Source: Calycina herbarum (taxonomy: Eukaryota; Ascomycota; Leotiomycetes; Helotiales; Pezizellaceae). From it: a stretch of DNA of 64,000 nt. This document shows positions 22,644-35,220 of the stretch, in pieces. Both the position numbers and the translations under genes were made by a program. Location: the NCBI GenBank assembly GCA_001414485.1, contig LLEY01000086.1, positions 62,001-126,000 of the forward strand, in the 5' to 3' direction. The notes beneath the pieces were generated by a model. The model did no database searches, was not told the origin of the DNA, and saw only the letters and a list, made by a program, of their open reading frames with translations. How positions within the stretch are numbered: the first letter of the stretch is position 1; every line of letters starts with the position of its first letter.

Positions 22644-25600
22644 TTACCCCTCTTCCTACTCTTGAAGGTAGGTGTCTAGGGCTACTATGTCCTCTAACTC
22701 AGTAGCAGGTTCCTATGTTAGGTTTGCGTATCCTATCTATTTAACCTTATACTCGAGTCGAGTACGAGAGCCTTTCCCTAGAAGCTTCTTTTACCGTTGA
22801 CCTAGTATTCTTTTAACTTACTATTCTATAGTATCGTCTACTAATATTATAGGTGGTTGATTATCGTCTATAATTTAACTAGGCAGCGGGTCTATAGCTG
22901 CTAGCCTTAATAAGTCTATATTAAAGACATTGTAGATACTAGGCGGGGTGTCTAGCCTATATATAGATAGGCTAATAACCTCGATAACTATAAACTTAGC
23001 AGATCGAGCGTCTAGTTTCTTACTAGCCCTGTCTATCCGTATATTCCGTAAGCTTAAGTAAACCTTGTCTCTAACCTTATACGTAGGAGCGGTATTCCGT
23101 GAACGATTTACTTAAGTCTCCTAGTCTTGTTATACCCTTGTTATTAATGATTATACCTATTCTACAATAGCCTTAATCTTTGCTACTATTGCTTCGCCCT
23201 TTTGAATTAGTGTTTTTATGTTTATAGGTGCTATAACGTCTGTTAAGGGGTCGATAGTCCGTAACGGATAGCCGTGGCTAAGTTAGAAGAGGCTTATACC
23301 TGTTAATGTTAAATCCCGTCCGTTAAAAGCTAGCTATACTACTAGCAGCTAGTCGGCCTAGTCGTCCTAGGCTATATTAATCCACTGCCGTAGAAGCGTC
23401 TCGACTTTAGTATTTACCCGTTCTGTTAACCCGTCAGTTTGTAGATAGAAGGCTATAGAGATCCGTCGTTTAATCCGTAAGAAGTTATAAAGCGTCTTCT
23501 ATACTTGTCTAATGAATTACAGGCCCCTATCAGATACTATTACTCTTAGTAGTCTATGTAAGCTATAGTATATAGTAATGAATAAGCGAGCAAATTCCTC
23601 CGATGATATAGTCGAGTTATAAGCTGTAAGAAGCACCACTTTGCCTAAACGGTCTGTAAACACTGCTATTATATTAGAGCCTTTACTTATAGGTAGTAGT
23701 CTAATAAAGTCGACAGAGATCTCCTGCTATTACTGCTTAGGAATTGGTAACAGACGAAGTAGGCCTTATTTACGATCCCTCTAGACCTTAGTACGTCTAT
23801 AAACTCCATAGTTATAAATAAACTACTTAACTATAGTCTATAGGTTTAGCTAAAAGAACTCTCTTAAGACTATTATAATTGTCCCGTTCTTACTAAGATG
23901 GCCCGTAAGTGTAGAATCATAGAGTTCCTATATAATTACGGTCTATAGCAGCTTATAGTCGGGGACCCATAGTCTACTCCTAAACTATAAATCACCGTTC
24001 TTATTAACTAAGCAGTTAGAGACAGAGACTTTAACTAGAGAAGCGAGGTCTACTAGAAACACTCTATCTCCTTAGTAGATAGTATCTATAAGACGCCTAA
24101 AGTCCTTGTCTTATACCTTTCCCTCTTCCTAGAAGTTCTGTAGTTAGTCTATAAACGCTTGCTACGTCGCTACGTCGCTTACTTGATTCCTCTCGTTTAC
24201 TAACACTGCTACTAGCTATATAGTATTTTCTTAAATCATCCTGTCTGGAATTAGTTATACTATCCTATAATTAAGGCGTTTATCTCCCTCCTCTAGGAGG
24301 TCCTGGTCCCTCCTTGTTAGTATATCTAGTAGTCCTCCCTCTTTGCTTAGGCGGTATTAGATAATTAGGTTAAACTTACTAAGTATTAACTACTACCGCA
24401 TTTGTCTTTCGAACAGTTTATAGACTGTTGTAAAGTACTTAAGATTCTTATGATCCGTAAGTACTATAAACTGCCTAATACTTTTTAACTCTGCTTCCTA
24501 TTCCTTAAGGCAACGAATAATAGCTAATAACTCTTTGTTATATATTAGGTAATTATATTCAGCAGGTACGTGTTTCTTTGAGAAGAAGGCTACGGGCTAT
24601 AAGACGCTATTCTTTACTTAAGAGAGCACGCCTCCTAAGTAATATCTAGAGGAGTCTGTCTCTAGGACCGTCTCGTAATCTAGGTTAAACTAAGCTAATA
24701 CTAGGGCCTCTGTAAAGGCCTGCTTTAACTATTCGAAGGCTCTATTTGCTTCGTCTGTCTATTAGAAGGATATATCCTTTTTAACGAGTCTGTAAAGAGG
24801 AGCTATAATCTGTAAAAAGTCTTTAATAAACCGTTAATAGAAATTCGCAAATCCTAGGAAGCTAAGGACGCCTTTTGCCGTTGTTAGTGCTTTCTAATCT
24901 ATAATAGCTTATATTTTAGCTAGGTCTATCTATAAACCTTTCCCTGCTTCTATAATAAACCTAAGGTACTTTATAGACTATACTTTAAATTCGTACTTAT
25001 TAATATTAAGCTATAGCCTAGCATCTTAAAGCCTTTGTATTACTTTATAAACATGCTCGCGGTGCTGGTTACAGGTGCCGTCTATAAAGACTAAGACATC
25101 GTCGACATATACTAAGACAAAGTCGTCTAAGAACTCTTAAAGCGTATGATTAATATACTACTAGAAAGTGCTAGGAGCATTTGTAAGTCTAAAAGGGGTA
25201 ATAAGCTATTTAAAAAGCTTAAAGCGTGTCTAGAAAGCCGTTTTCTACTCGTCTCTCTTCTTAATCCGTATCTTATAAAAGGTAGTAATAACATCTATTT
25301 TTATAAACTACTTAGCTTTCCTAATCCAGTTAAGTGTTTCTTAGATTAAAGGTAAAGAGTAGCAGTCCTTATAGGTTAACTTATTTAGTACTCGGTAGTT
25401 GTAATAGAACCGTAGACCCCTTCCTAGCTTTCGTACGAAAAGTACTAGCGTAGCTGCTAGAGAGTTGCTTACTCGAATGAATTCCTTATCTAGTAACTCT
25501 ATTAGGGTTTTATAGAGTACTAATAGCTCGTCTCGTAATATGTTATAGAGTGGCCTCTAGAGAACTGTTTCTTCTGATTCGTTTTCGGTTTATAAAAGCT

Positions 25601-27431
25601 CGATACTATAATTAATTCCTTTACGATATACTAGTAACTTATTTGCTTCCTTCCTATCGAATACTAGATAGAATTCCAGGCTAATCCAGCTAGGTAGCTT
25701 CGTCTATAGGTTTATATACTTCTTTTCTGCTAAGGCTTTTATAATATCTACAAGGCTTGCTATAAAGACCTGTAGCTTCTGTTTTCGATTTATAAGAAAG
25801 TAGAAGACGGCCGCGCTTACTTACTTATAGGAGTAAGACTTTTCTAGCTTGCTATAAACTTCTAACCTAGAGTCTTAGAAGAGCAAGTATCTCTTAACAG
25901 CGTTAAGTAAAGCTCGCTCTCTCCTTAACTAAGATTTTCCTAGAATTATTTTATAACCCTCGATCTTAGAGACTACGTAAGTATAAACCCGTTTCTGCTA
26001 GTAGCCTCTAATATCTATACTAAAAGATACTACTTAGGATATAGCATCCTCTGATACTCCTTCTACTAACTGTAAATGCCTTAGTGTGATTTATACGTAA
26101 GAGAGCTAATAGTAACGAATAAAACAGTCTAAAACAATTCCATAGACTAAACACTCTAAATCTACTAAGGCTTATAAAGTAGCTACCCTATTTACTAAAG
26201 CCGATATAAGAAGAGGTTTCTCGTCTATATATTCCTACTTAAAATGTCTCTAAGTGTCTATTGCTAACAACTCCCTTCGTCGCCCTTGCCTACGCTTTCT
26301 AACAGGAGCTACTAGTTTTCTGAATCTAAGGAGACATTACCGTCTTCTTCTTCTAATTCTAGCGCTACTTCCTTAACCTCTGCCTTCTGTTTACAGACCG
26401 AATCCGCTGTTATAGGTCGCCTTAGTAGTCTATATAGACATTCTTAAACAAAATAACCAGTAGCTCTATAACGAAGACAGCGACTAGTATAAGCACGGTT
26501 GCTTTGTTCTTCCTAGGATACCTATTTAGCACGCTTAGTACTAGTTATTAAGACTTTAGCAGGTGCCGGTTCCTAATCCATGCCCTCTATAGATGCCTTA
26601 CAGGTAACTTTTAGTTTATTAGCGATATTACCGCTCGTTACCTACTATATAGTATCTGTCGAGCGTTTCTAAAAGGTCTGTAGTGTTTCTAGGAGAGTCT
26701 AGGCCCTAGATCTTAATGTTTAAGCTTTATAAGCTCTTAAGCGGTCGTCTGTTTCTTTAATAATAGAGTAGTAAGACTCGAAGTTAGGTTAAGAAGGAAC
26801 TATGATCATTGCCTTAACTAACTCGTTGCTAAGGATTCGGTTAAGAGACACCTTTTTTACGTCGTTTAGCTAAGATCCTCCTCTAGACTCTATAAGTAGG
26901 GCTTGCTATTCTGTAAAGACCTCTAGGAATAGTCTTAAGCCCTAGTAGAAGGATTCTAGCTTTCGTTACACTCTTTCCTTAGCTTATAGGTCTCTAAATA
27001 CAAACTCTACTCGACCTAAGAAATCACTGCTATTAGCTAGCTCTAGCTTGCCCTGTTCCCGTACCTATGCTTCTATTCTACAGAGCGCCTTACCCTATAA
27101 GGATCTGTTAAGTACCTAAAACTTAACGTATTTAGTATATCCGTAGTAGTCGACTTCGATTTTAGCTTGTGCTTGTTATAACTAAGCTTCTAGCTTATCC
27201 GAGTCTCCGTAGAATTCCAGTAGCAGAGGAAGAGATTTCCCAGGTTTATTATCATTATAGATCATCCGTAAGCGAGCTTCCTCATCCTTCTTTTACTCGT
27301 TTATAATCCGTAGACAATCGTCCTCTTAGGTAGATATTAACTGATTCCGCTACTCTTAAACATACTATAGAAACCAGGTAGGTAGCTGATTCAGTATACC
27401 GCCTTCTTATAGTTCTTCTATTATCCGTAAG

Positions 27432-27671
27432 TTCCGTAAATGCTGTAAAATAGCCCGTAAGTTCCAGTGTTACTGTAAAGGCCCGATGTATTCTAGTGTT
27501 GCCAAAATGGCCCGATGTGTTCTAGTGTTACTATAAAGGCTCTTGAGTTCCAGTGTTGCTAAAATAGCCCGATATGTTCCAGTGTTGCTGTAAAGGCCCG
27601 TTATATTCTAGTGTTGCTAAAATAGTCTAATATGTTCCAGTGTTGCCGTAAAGGCCCGTTATTCTAGTGTT
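27432..27671. repeat. ~29-bp tandem repeat array in the Gypsy-4 leader
   Basis: About eight head-to-tail units of 27-30 bp, each built on TTCCAGTGTTGCTGTAAAGG followed by CCCGATATG-like bases, with TTCTAGTGTT variants. Units differ mainly by transitions. The array sits between the 5' LTR and gag of Gypsy-4, in its untranslated leader. Confidence 0.85.
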
Positions 27672-27691
27672 AGTTTAAGAATCGAATCTAA

Positions 27692-27932
27692 TATTAGGAC
27701 TTATAGCAAATACTAATGAATTAAACTATAGAGGTGTCTATATATAAGAAGATTCGATTGTCCTTTCTAAGCTAGAGTCCTTACTAACTTATATACTTAG
27801 TTAACTCATTCTAGAGGGTTCTGCCAAGAGTACTCTCGAAGGTTCTATTACGTCCATGCGTTGCCAAGCGAGGTCACGTGAATGCGTCGCTGGAGTACTC
27901 CGAGACTTATTCCACGGGTGTAACCCTTGATA
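27692..27932 (-). repeat. 5' LTR of Gypsy-4
   Basis: A 241-bp LTR; the outer end at 27932 (TATCAAGGGTTACACCC on the element strand) is followed by the TSD ATAAA. The inner end at 27692 is followed, on the minus strand, by TATTAGATTCGATTC and the tandem-repeat leader. Confidence 0.9.
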
Positions 27933-29617
27933 ATAAATACCTTAGAAATCAGTATCTTAGGATTTTATTATTAAATTACTAAAATCTAAAGATCTAATAA
28001 TAAGAGTAGAATATAACTCGATCCTAGTTATTATAGAACGACTTACGAAATATATAATTTTAATACTATATATAGAGTTAAGTATAGCTAAGGAATTAGT
28101 ATTCGTATTCCTTAGAGAAGTAGTCTTAAGATATAAACTCTTTATCTCTAAATTTTAGATTACTCTTATAAAATAATTAGATGTAAAAAGGAAGCTCTTA
28201 ATAGCTTTTTACTCTTAGATAAATAGAGGAAATAAATAGATAAATTAAGTAGTTAAAATATACCTTTATTATTATATAAACTACTAGTAAAATAATTAGA
28301 TAGAACTATTACCTTTAGTATAGTTTACTTATAATAGTTTAGTAATAGAAATAATACTTATTATACTATTCTATACTAACTTTAGATATAAACTAGCGGT
28401 ATATTAAGAACCGCTATCTATAACTATCGATAATTAGCTTACTTATATTTAGGTCTTAAAAATTAAGAGATTATATAAAGAACTTATAAAAGACTTATAG
28501 TTTATTACTAAAAGAAATATATACTACTATAATAAATAACGTAGTTAAGAGCTAACGCTAAAAAAGAGAGATAAAGTCTACTTAGTATAGAAAAATATTA
28601 ATATAAAAAGACTAAGTAATAAACTAGACTATAAAAAACTTAGACTATTTAAAATTAAATAAGTTAGAGGTTCTTTAAATTATAAACTAGCGCTACTAAA
28701 GATAATAAATATTTATCTAGTATTCTATATATCTCTACTTAAACTAGTACTACTAGGAGTACTACTAGCTCTACTTATAGAAATCTAACTAGTTAATCTA
28801 AATACTAAATATAAAGTTAAAAGAATTCTTAACTATAAACTTATTAGAAAATAAGTTAAGTATTTAATTAAATAGTTAAATTACCTATATTTAGAGAATA
28901 CTTAGGAACTAAGAAGTAATCTTAACTATTACCTAGTAGAACTTTAGAAATTCTACTAGTAAAACCTAGGTTTACTTATATCTTATAGTCTAAAGGAAAG
29001 GCTTTAAAGAAGGCTAGGTTAAGGCTTATCTTAGATTAGAAACTAATAGAAATAGACAGAGCTACTAGATAAGTAACCTCTGCCTCTCGTTGTTCTCTTT
29101 TCTCTCTTTCTTTCTTCTCCTTCTCTTTCTTTTCTACCTCCTTAGCAGCGTCGAGTTTATTAAGAAAGCGAAGCTCTTAATAGGACATTTTATACTACCT
29201 TTCTTTTAAAAAGGCCTTCTGCTTTCGTAACTATAGAATTCTAGCTATCGCCTCCTTCTCCTCTCTCTCTAGCTTCTCCTCTTATCTTTTAGTAGAGGCC
29301 TAGTCGCTAGCACGTAGGACGTTCTTCTCCTAGGCGTCGTCGGTTCTATTATACTTTAGCTTTAATTAGACGTATTTAGAATATTAAGAAGATTAGAAGG
29401 AATTAATAAAACATCTACGCTTTTAGAAAGCATAGTAAGAGTATAGTAATATTTTATTATAAACTATTTTAATACTTTTTATAAAAAGCATTCGTTCTTT
29501 CTTCTTCTTTTATATAAAGTAGAATATAATAGAAAGGAAAGAATACTACTATTACTCTAACTAAGTTTCTTAGCTTATACTTAAGTATAAGAACACGCTA
29601 AGCTAAGAAGAAGATAG

Positions 29618-30064
29618 TATTATAAATCACGTTATATATAGTAAGTAGTCTAGACAGCGCTTTAATAAGATAAGACACGATATCTAGGAAATAGAAGGTA
29701 ATATAGAAGGGAATTAGTAATATAGAGGTATTTAGGTATTCTAGGATCTTACTATTAGATAACTGTTAGAAGTTATATATTAGATCTTATTAGATCTTTT
29801 AAGAGATCTAGAGAGATCTAGAGATCTAGGCTTATAAGAGGATCTAGATAGTACGAAGAGTTCTATATAAGACTAGCACGTCTGCTATTAGATAGAAGCT
29901 TTATACTTAACTTTAGTTATTAATCTTATTATCTTATTTAATATCTTTAATATAAGTAACAAGTTCACTTCTAAGTAAACAACCTAGTATATCTATACTT
30001 CTTACTTATATACTAACTTTCGAGACTTAGTTATCTTTGTTTAGTTCGTTTAAGTTTCGTTATA
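29618..30064 (+). repeat. 3' LTR of Gypsy-2b
   Basis: A ~447-bp LTR preceded by a purine tract and followed by the TSD CTTCG at 30065-30069, matching 16942-16946. This matching TSD shows that it belongs to the LTR at 16947 and not to the nearby third Gypsy-2 copy. Confidence 0.88.
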
Positions 30065-30069
30065 CTTCG

Positions 30070-30904
30070 CTCTACTACTATTAAGAAGAAACCGTTTAAA
30101 ATATTTACTAGTCTTAATAACTTCTTAAACCTTTTACGTAAACGTATATAGGACCTGCTTATATCTATAACGTTAAGTACTACTAAGACAACTAAAAACT
30201 ATATTTAATACTAATAAGAACGAGCTATATAACTAGTATACTAAAGAGAGCTATATGTCTAACGATTAAGATAAAAATAAGGTTAGTAATAATAAGAAAA
30301 ACTAGAATAATAGTAAGAGAAGTAGAGAGAATACGAGTAATACTAAGAATAGTACTAATAAAATATTATATATTAGTATTAGAAAATAGAGAGAATATAG
30401 AAAAGACCTTATAAGAGCTAATACTAAGAGAGGTTAGAGAATTATAGACTAATTAATACTAGAAATAAATTCTTCTAAGATAAAATAGCCTAATATATAA
30501 CCTAATAACACGTGTTTAATTAAATACCTTAGGAAATACTAACTAAAATAAAATTAGTTACTAGATAAGAAACTAGAAATAAATTACCTGAAATAAGATA
30601 GCCTAAACATAGACCTTAATATTATATTCAATTATACGTAACCTACGTACTACTTATAAGTATTAAATATCGAAAACAAGTTTATCTTCTACACCGGCTA
30701 CCTAATCCGAATACCTAGTAGCTTAGAACAGAGGATACTAAGAATACTAGTACTATAGCTATAATATTAATAGTATATAAGATTATAATATTAGAGGAGG
30801 TTAACCTCTAGAAAAATAAGATCTAGAATACTTAGAAGAAAGAATAACCTTAGGTACTTTAAGAAGAAAGAAACCTAAGATAGAAATAAGATATTAATAT
30901 ATAT
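30070..30904. other. Unclassified RIP-degraded sequence
   Basis: AT-rich DNA between Gypsy-2b and Fot1-like element C, with no open frame or family motif that I can recognise. It should be the continuation of 15766-16941, because Gypsy-2b inserted between them. Its right end may contain a poorly conserved stretch of Gypsy-2c pol, but the alignment by eye is not convincing. Confidence 0.4.
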
Positions 30905-30906
30905 TA

Positions 30907-32767
30907 ACGTAGTATACCAGGACCTTATGATTATCAGAACCTCGTGAATTTTTTCCCTACTCTACTACCTCTAACTTTAACACGTGTTTTCTCAACAACT
31001 ACCTAATAGAATCTCAAACCTAAGAAGCTCGAATTATCCTAGCTATCAAAGCTATTCGATTATCTAAACGAATAAACCGTAGTAAAGCTGCGAAGCTATA
31101 TAGAGTCTCTTATTCTATACTTACTAATAGAATAGCTGGTCGAACTACTCTTAGTAAACGCTAGCTAGTAAATTATAAAATAACTATAATAGAAGAGGAG
31201 GTGATTATTTAAAATATACTTAATCTAGATATAAGAGGATTTACGCCCTAGCTAGGTAGTGTAGAAGATATAGTAAATTATATACTCGAGTTATATAGAG
31301 GATAACGCGTTAGAAAGAACTAGGTATAACGATTTATACAACGACGTCTAGAACTAAAGACACGTTTTAATCGCGTTTACGATTTCTAAAGAGCCTTATA
31401 CGAAGATCCTAAGCTAATTAGCGCGTGGTTTTAACTAGTAGAGAATATATAGGCGAAATATAGGATCTAAGACTGCGATTTCTACAACTTTAACGAGACT
31501 GGTTTTATAATAGGTGTTATCTACGCTAGAATAGTTATTATACGCGCTAATCGACGTGGCAGAGGCAAGGCTATCTAGCTAGGTAATCGGGAATAGGCTA
31601 TAGCAATTGTCTATATTAATAGAGAGGGTTTAAGCATCTCTTTATTCTTAGTAGTTTAAGAGAAAAATCACCTTACTAGTTAGTATACTAAGGGCGGTCT
31701 TCCTAATAACTAGGTTATTAAACCAACTAGTAATAGATAGACTAATAATAAGACAGGCTTAGAATAGCTAGAACACTTCGATAAGTATACTCGTAGTTAT
31801 ATAAAAGAGCTATATCGAATATTAGTTCTAGATAGATATAAGAGTTATAAATCAGTAGTATTCTAAGAGTATTATAAGTTATATAATATTATTACTCTTT
31901 GCCTACCTCCTTATTCGTCTTATCTAACCTAGCTACTCGATGTTAGGTGTTTTAGTATTCTTAAACGTATATACGAGCGTTAAATCGAGACCTTTATTAA
32001 GGCTTATATAAACTATATTACTAAGGTCGAGTTCTTTCTTACGTTTTACACAGCCTATAACTAGTTAATAACAACCTAAAACGTCAAAGCTAGGTTCTAT
32101 AGAGCTGGTCTAGTGCCTCTAGAACCCTAGACTATAATCTTAAAGCTTAATATTAAGTTATAGACTCTTATACCTACTAGACCCCCCTCTGCCGACGCTA
32201 CTCCTTAGGTCTCCTAGACTTCTTATAACTATTCTAAAGCTCTTTCGTAATCAACTCTTATTAAGGATCGTATTACTCGTTACTAAGGAAGCTCGCTAAC
32301 ATCTATTTTCTAGATAATCGCTTTATTAGTAAAAGGTATAGAGCGATTAGCTTATAAGGTAACTCTCTTATTAGCCGAGGTCTATATACTTTAAATAGTA
32401 AATAAAGCTCTTAATAAACGCCGGAGAGCTAAAAATACCTATGTCTAAGAAGGAGGTATACTTACTATAGAGGATATATAGGACGGATTAGCTTAGAAGA
32501 ATATAGAGGAGTAGGTTCGACGTAATAAGCGCTCTAGAGAGAGTAGAGAAGATGAAGGATAAACGACTTAGCGACGTTATAGTACTTATAGAAAAACTAG
32601 TTATAATATACAAACGTGTTAAGAAGTTGTAGATATATCTAGTTTATTAGATTCTAAGTAGTTTTAATTAATTTAATATGTTATAGTAGTTTTATTATAT
32701 TTTAAAGTAGTAGAGTAGGAAAAAATTTACAAGGTTCTGATAATTACGAGGTCCTAGTATACCACGT
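30907..32767 (+). mobile_element. Fot1/pogo-like DNA transposon C, near full length, RIP-degraded
   Basis: A 1,861-bp element with TIRs of about 50 bp (ACGTAGTATACCAGGACC at the left; ACGTGGTATACTAGGACC read inward from 32767) and flanking TA (30905-30906 and 32768-32769). The plus strand encodes a Fot1/Pot2-class transposase. An HTH/CENP-B-type N-terminus is at about 31020-31400. The first catalytic block reads YNFNETGFIIGV near 31478-31515, with Asp changed to Asn. ITIN/W blocks follow to about 31700, then the second catalytic region (VLDRYKSYKS near 31828), LPPYSS near 31908 and a basic C-terminal tail. TAG stops replace Gln or Trp codons. Length and order match Fot1-type elements. Confidence 0.85.
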
Positions 32768-33343
32768 TATTTATAAAAGAAACAAAGATATAAAGACAGA
32801 TATAAGAAAGGGAAACTTGAAGTCTCTAACTTATATATAAAAGAATTTGTTTAAGAATACTATATAGTACTAATATATAGTTACTAAGAAGTTCGTAGAA
32901 TACTTTAGTAAATCAAATAGTATTACTATATTAATAGAGTATCGAAGGTAGTTAAGAAAGTAATAGTAGAGTATAATACCTATACCTAGAATAAGGCTTC
33001 CCGCTATATACCTTATAAATAGATAGGTACTACTCTAATACTATAAATATCTTAGAAATTAATCTCTTAGGATTTTATAGTTAAACTACTAAAATCTAAG
33101 AATCTGATAATAAGAGTCGAATATAATTCGATCCTAGTTATTATAAAGCAACTTATAAAATATATAATTCTAGTACTATATATAGAGTTAAGTATAGCTA
33201 AGGAATTAGTATTTATATTCCTTAAAGAAGTAGTCTTAAGATATAGACTATTAAGAGAGATACTCTCTAATAGAGATAAACTCTTTACTTCGAAGTTCTA
33301 GACAGCTCTTACTAAGAGATTAGATATAAAGAGAAAACTATTA

Positions 33344-35220
33344 ACGTATATTATAAGCGAACCCGACAGATAAGCGAACCTGACACTTTAACGTATACCT
33401 CTAATAAAAACTACGATAATTCAACTATAACGCTTATAATTAATTAAAACTACTCGGATTCTTCTCTCTTAGATACCTCTTCTATTATTCTACAAGTACG
33501 TATATTATACCTAGTCTGTCCACAGTTACTACAGCGCCGTATACGTGTTTCTTCCCCTAGCTTCCGACTAACAATTGCCCTTGTTTCTTATTCTACTTAA
33601 TATCTAATATCTCTCTTATTCTATAGGTCCTCTGCTTCTCGTTAGCTAAGTGATCCTCTTTATCGTAGACGTGTTTTCTTAGCTCTCCGGCGCTTGCTAA
33701 GTACTTCGTTTACTCGTCGAAGACTCTAGTTCTCGGCTTTTAATATTACTAGCTAATATATAATTTTCGATATACTCTTTATAAACTAGTTAACAGCCTC
33801 GTAAATATTAGTTAGAGAGCTATTCTAGTAGTAGACAATTCGATTTTTAATTAATATAGTCTATAATATAGCTTTAGTTAGATTGTTTAGCGTCTAGAAA
33901 ACCTAAGGTTAAGCGGTACCTAGGCAGGAGTTTATAGACGTAGGCGTCTTTAACTTAAGATTAAGCGTAGATATTATACTCTTAGAGTCGAATAGAAGAA
34001 GTCTAGCTCCTTAGAACCCTCTTTAAATATTACTTTCAGTTATTATAATATTAAATACAGCGTAGAAAGCGGGAAAGAAGTCGTTCTTAGTAATATAGGA
34101 AATATTAGCCTATATTATATCTTTAATTTACCGACTATATACCTGTTTTAGAGAGCTAAAACACCTAACGTTAAGTGGCTAGAGTATATAGAAAGAATAA
34201 GCGGGTATATAAAGAGTAATAATATTATATTTCTTATAGTACTTCTTAAACTCGTCTAAGTAGTAGCTCTTATAACCGTCGAGGACTAATAGGCGAAAAA
34301 CACTAATAGTTTAAAGCTTTATATACTTCTTAAAATACCGAATCTAATCTATACTCTTCTCGTTTATAGTCTAACTGTTATTAGTAGTAGCGATTACCTA
34401 GTTAGGTAGAAATCCACTGTTTTAATACTAAGAGACTAGGTGATTTTTCTCTATAATAACTATAAATAGCGAGACGTTCTAGCCTTAAGAATTAATACTC
34501 TAAATTACTATAACCTATTCCTAATTACTAGGCTATATTCTTTTCGCTTTTATACGCTCTTCTAAGCTTGTTATAACTATTATAGTTGAGATAACGTCTA
34601 TTATAAACCTGGTCTTATCAAAGTTATAGATATCTACTTTATTAATTCTATACTTTGTAATTATATTCTATATAAGCTTAAACTAACTACGAATAACTTC
34701 TGAATCTTCGTACTTAGCTCTCTAGTAGTCGTATTTACGCTAGAAGCGTGTCTAGAGCTCTAGATAGCGCTTAACAAAGTTAGAAGCCTAATGTTTACTA
34801 ACACGTAACGCGTCGTATATCGCGAGTAGTTGATTTACTATATCTTTAATAATAGATAGCTAGAGAGGAAATCCTTTAGTAGCTAAGTCGAGTATATATT
34901 AAACAAGTACTGATTCCTCTAAGTCGGTTAATTTCTATAAGTTAGCTGAAATATCGCGTTATAGAGGAATACTAAGTTTATAGAAACTAAGCTTATAATA
35001 ATAATAAGAATATATCTTTGCTACTGCTTAAGCGTTTAATTTTAGATCGTTTTACATAGCTTAGAGAGCTAGAATAATTTTCCTTTCGTCGTCTTCTTAT
35101 AGTATGTTTTATTATAGAGATATTAAGTGTTTAGTAGAGTAGTTATATAAGCGCGTTAAAGTGTCGGGTTCGCTTATCTGTCGGGTTCGCTTATCTGTCG
35201 GGTTCGCTTGTAATATATGT
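33344..35220 (-). mobile_element. Fot1/pogo-like DNA transposon D with repeated TIR modules
   Basis: A 1,877-bp element flanked by TA (33342-33343 and 35221-35222). The TIR reads ACGTATATTATAAGCGAACC at the left and its counterpart at the right. Inside the TIRs is a 17-bp module (GTCGGGTTCGCTTATCT): two copies at the left (33351-33384) and three at the right (35163-35213). The minus strand encodes a RIP-broken Fot1-class transposase with the YNFDKTRFII block near 34600-34640. The element lies in the integrase region of Gypsy-2c. Confidence 0.85.

Larger units (their letters stand above)
22403..27932 (-). mobile_element. Gypsy-4: Ty3/Gypsy retrotransposon, minus strand, nested in Gypsy-2b integrase
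   Basis: Two LTRs of exactly 241 bp (22403-22643 and 27692-27932) with TSD ATAAA (22398-22402 and 27933-27937). On the minus strand the LTR starts TGTTAAGGGTTATACCC. The interior runs from an untranslated leader with tandem repeats (27432-27671) through gag (about 27400-26300, with a degraded zinc-knuckle region near 26440-26500). Reverse transcriptase follows, with an intact YVDD at 25098-25109 inside a DDFVLVYVDDVLVF block, then RNase H (about 24750-24350) and integrase (about 24150-23000). Stops are fewer than in the host element and the catalytic box is intact, so it is younger, but the reading frames are still interrupted. Confidence 0.9.
16947..30064 (+). mobile_element. Gypsy-2b: chromodomain Ty3/Gypsy retrotransposon carrying two nested elements
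   Basis: LTRs of about 447 bp (16947-17394 and 29618-30064) and a CTTCG TSD (16942-16946 and 30065-30069) bound the element. Removing the nested TRIM (20714-21350) and Gypsy-4 (22403-27932) with one TSD copy each leaves about 6.9 kb. The order on the plus strand is gag (about 17400-18800), reverse transcriptase with YLDN near 20560, RNase H (about 21480-21990), the integrase zinc domain (about 22200-22370), integrase core (27938-28500) and a chromodomain-like tail (about 28760-28900). An antisense ORF region follows at about 28990-29380, then a purine tract AAGAAGAAGATAG at the 3' LTR. Same family as Gypsy-2a and 2c. Broken by RIP stops throughout. Confidence 0.9.

Noticed and set aside
25146..25349. 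67-codon plus-strand open frame
   Set aside because: It is antisense to the reverse-transcriptase region of Gypsy-4, next to the YVDD box, and has no protein features of its own.
27432..27671. Regular ~29-bp repeats reminiscent of a CRISPR array
   Set aside because: Units are contiguous with no unique spacers, lie in a fungal retrotransposon leader, and no cas genes exist here.
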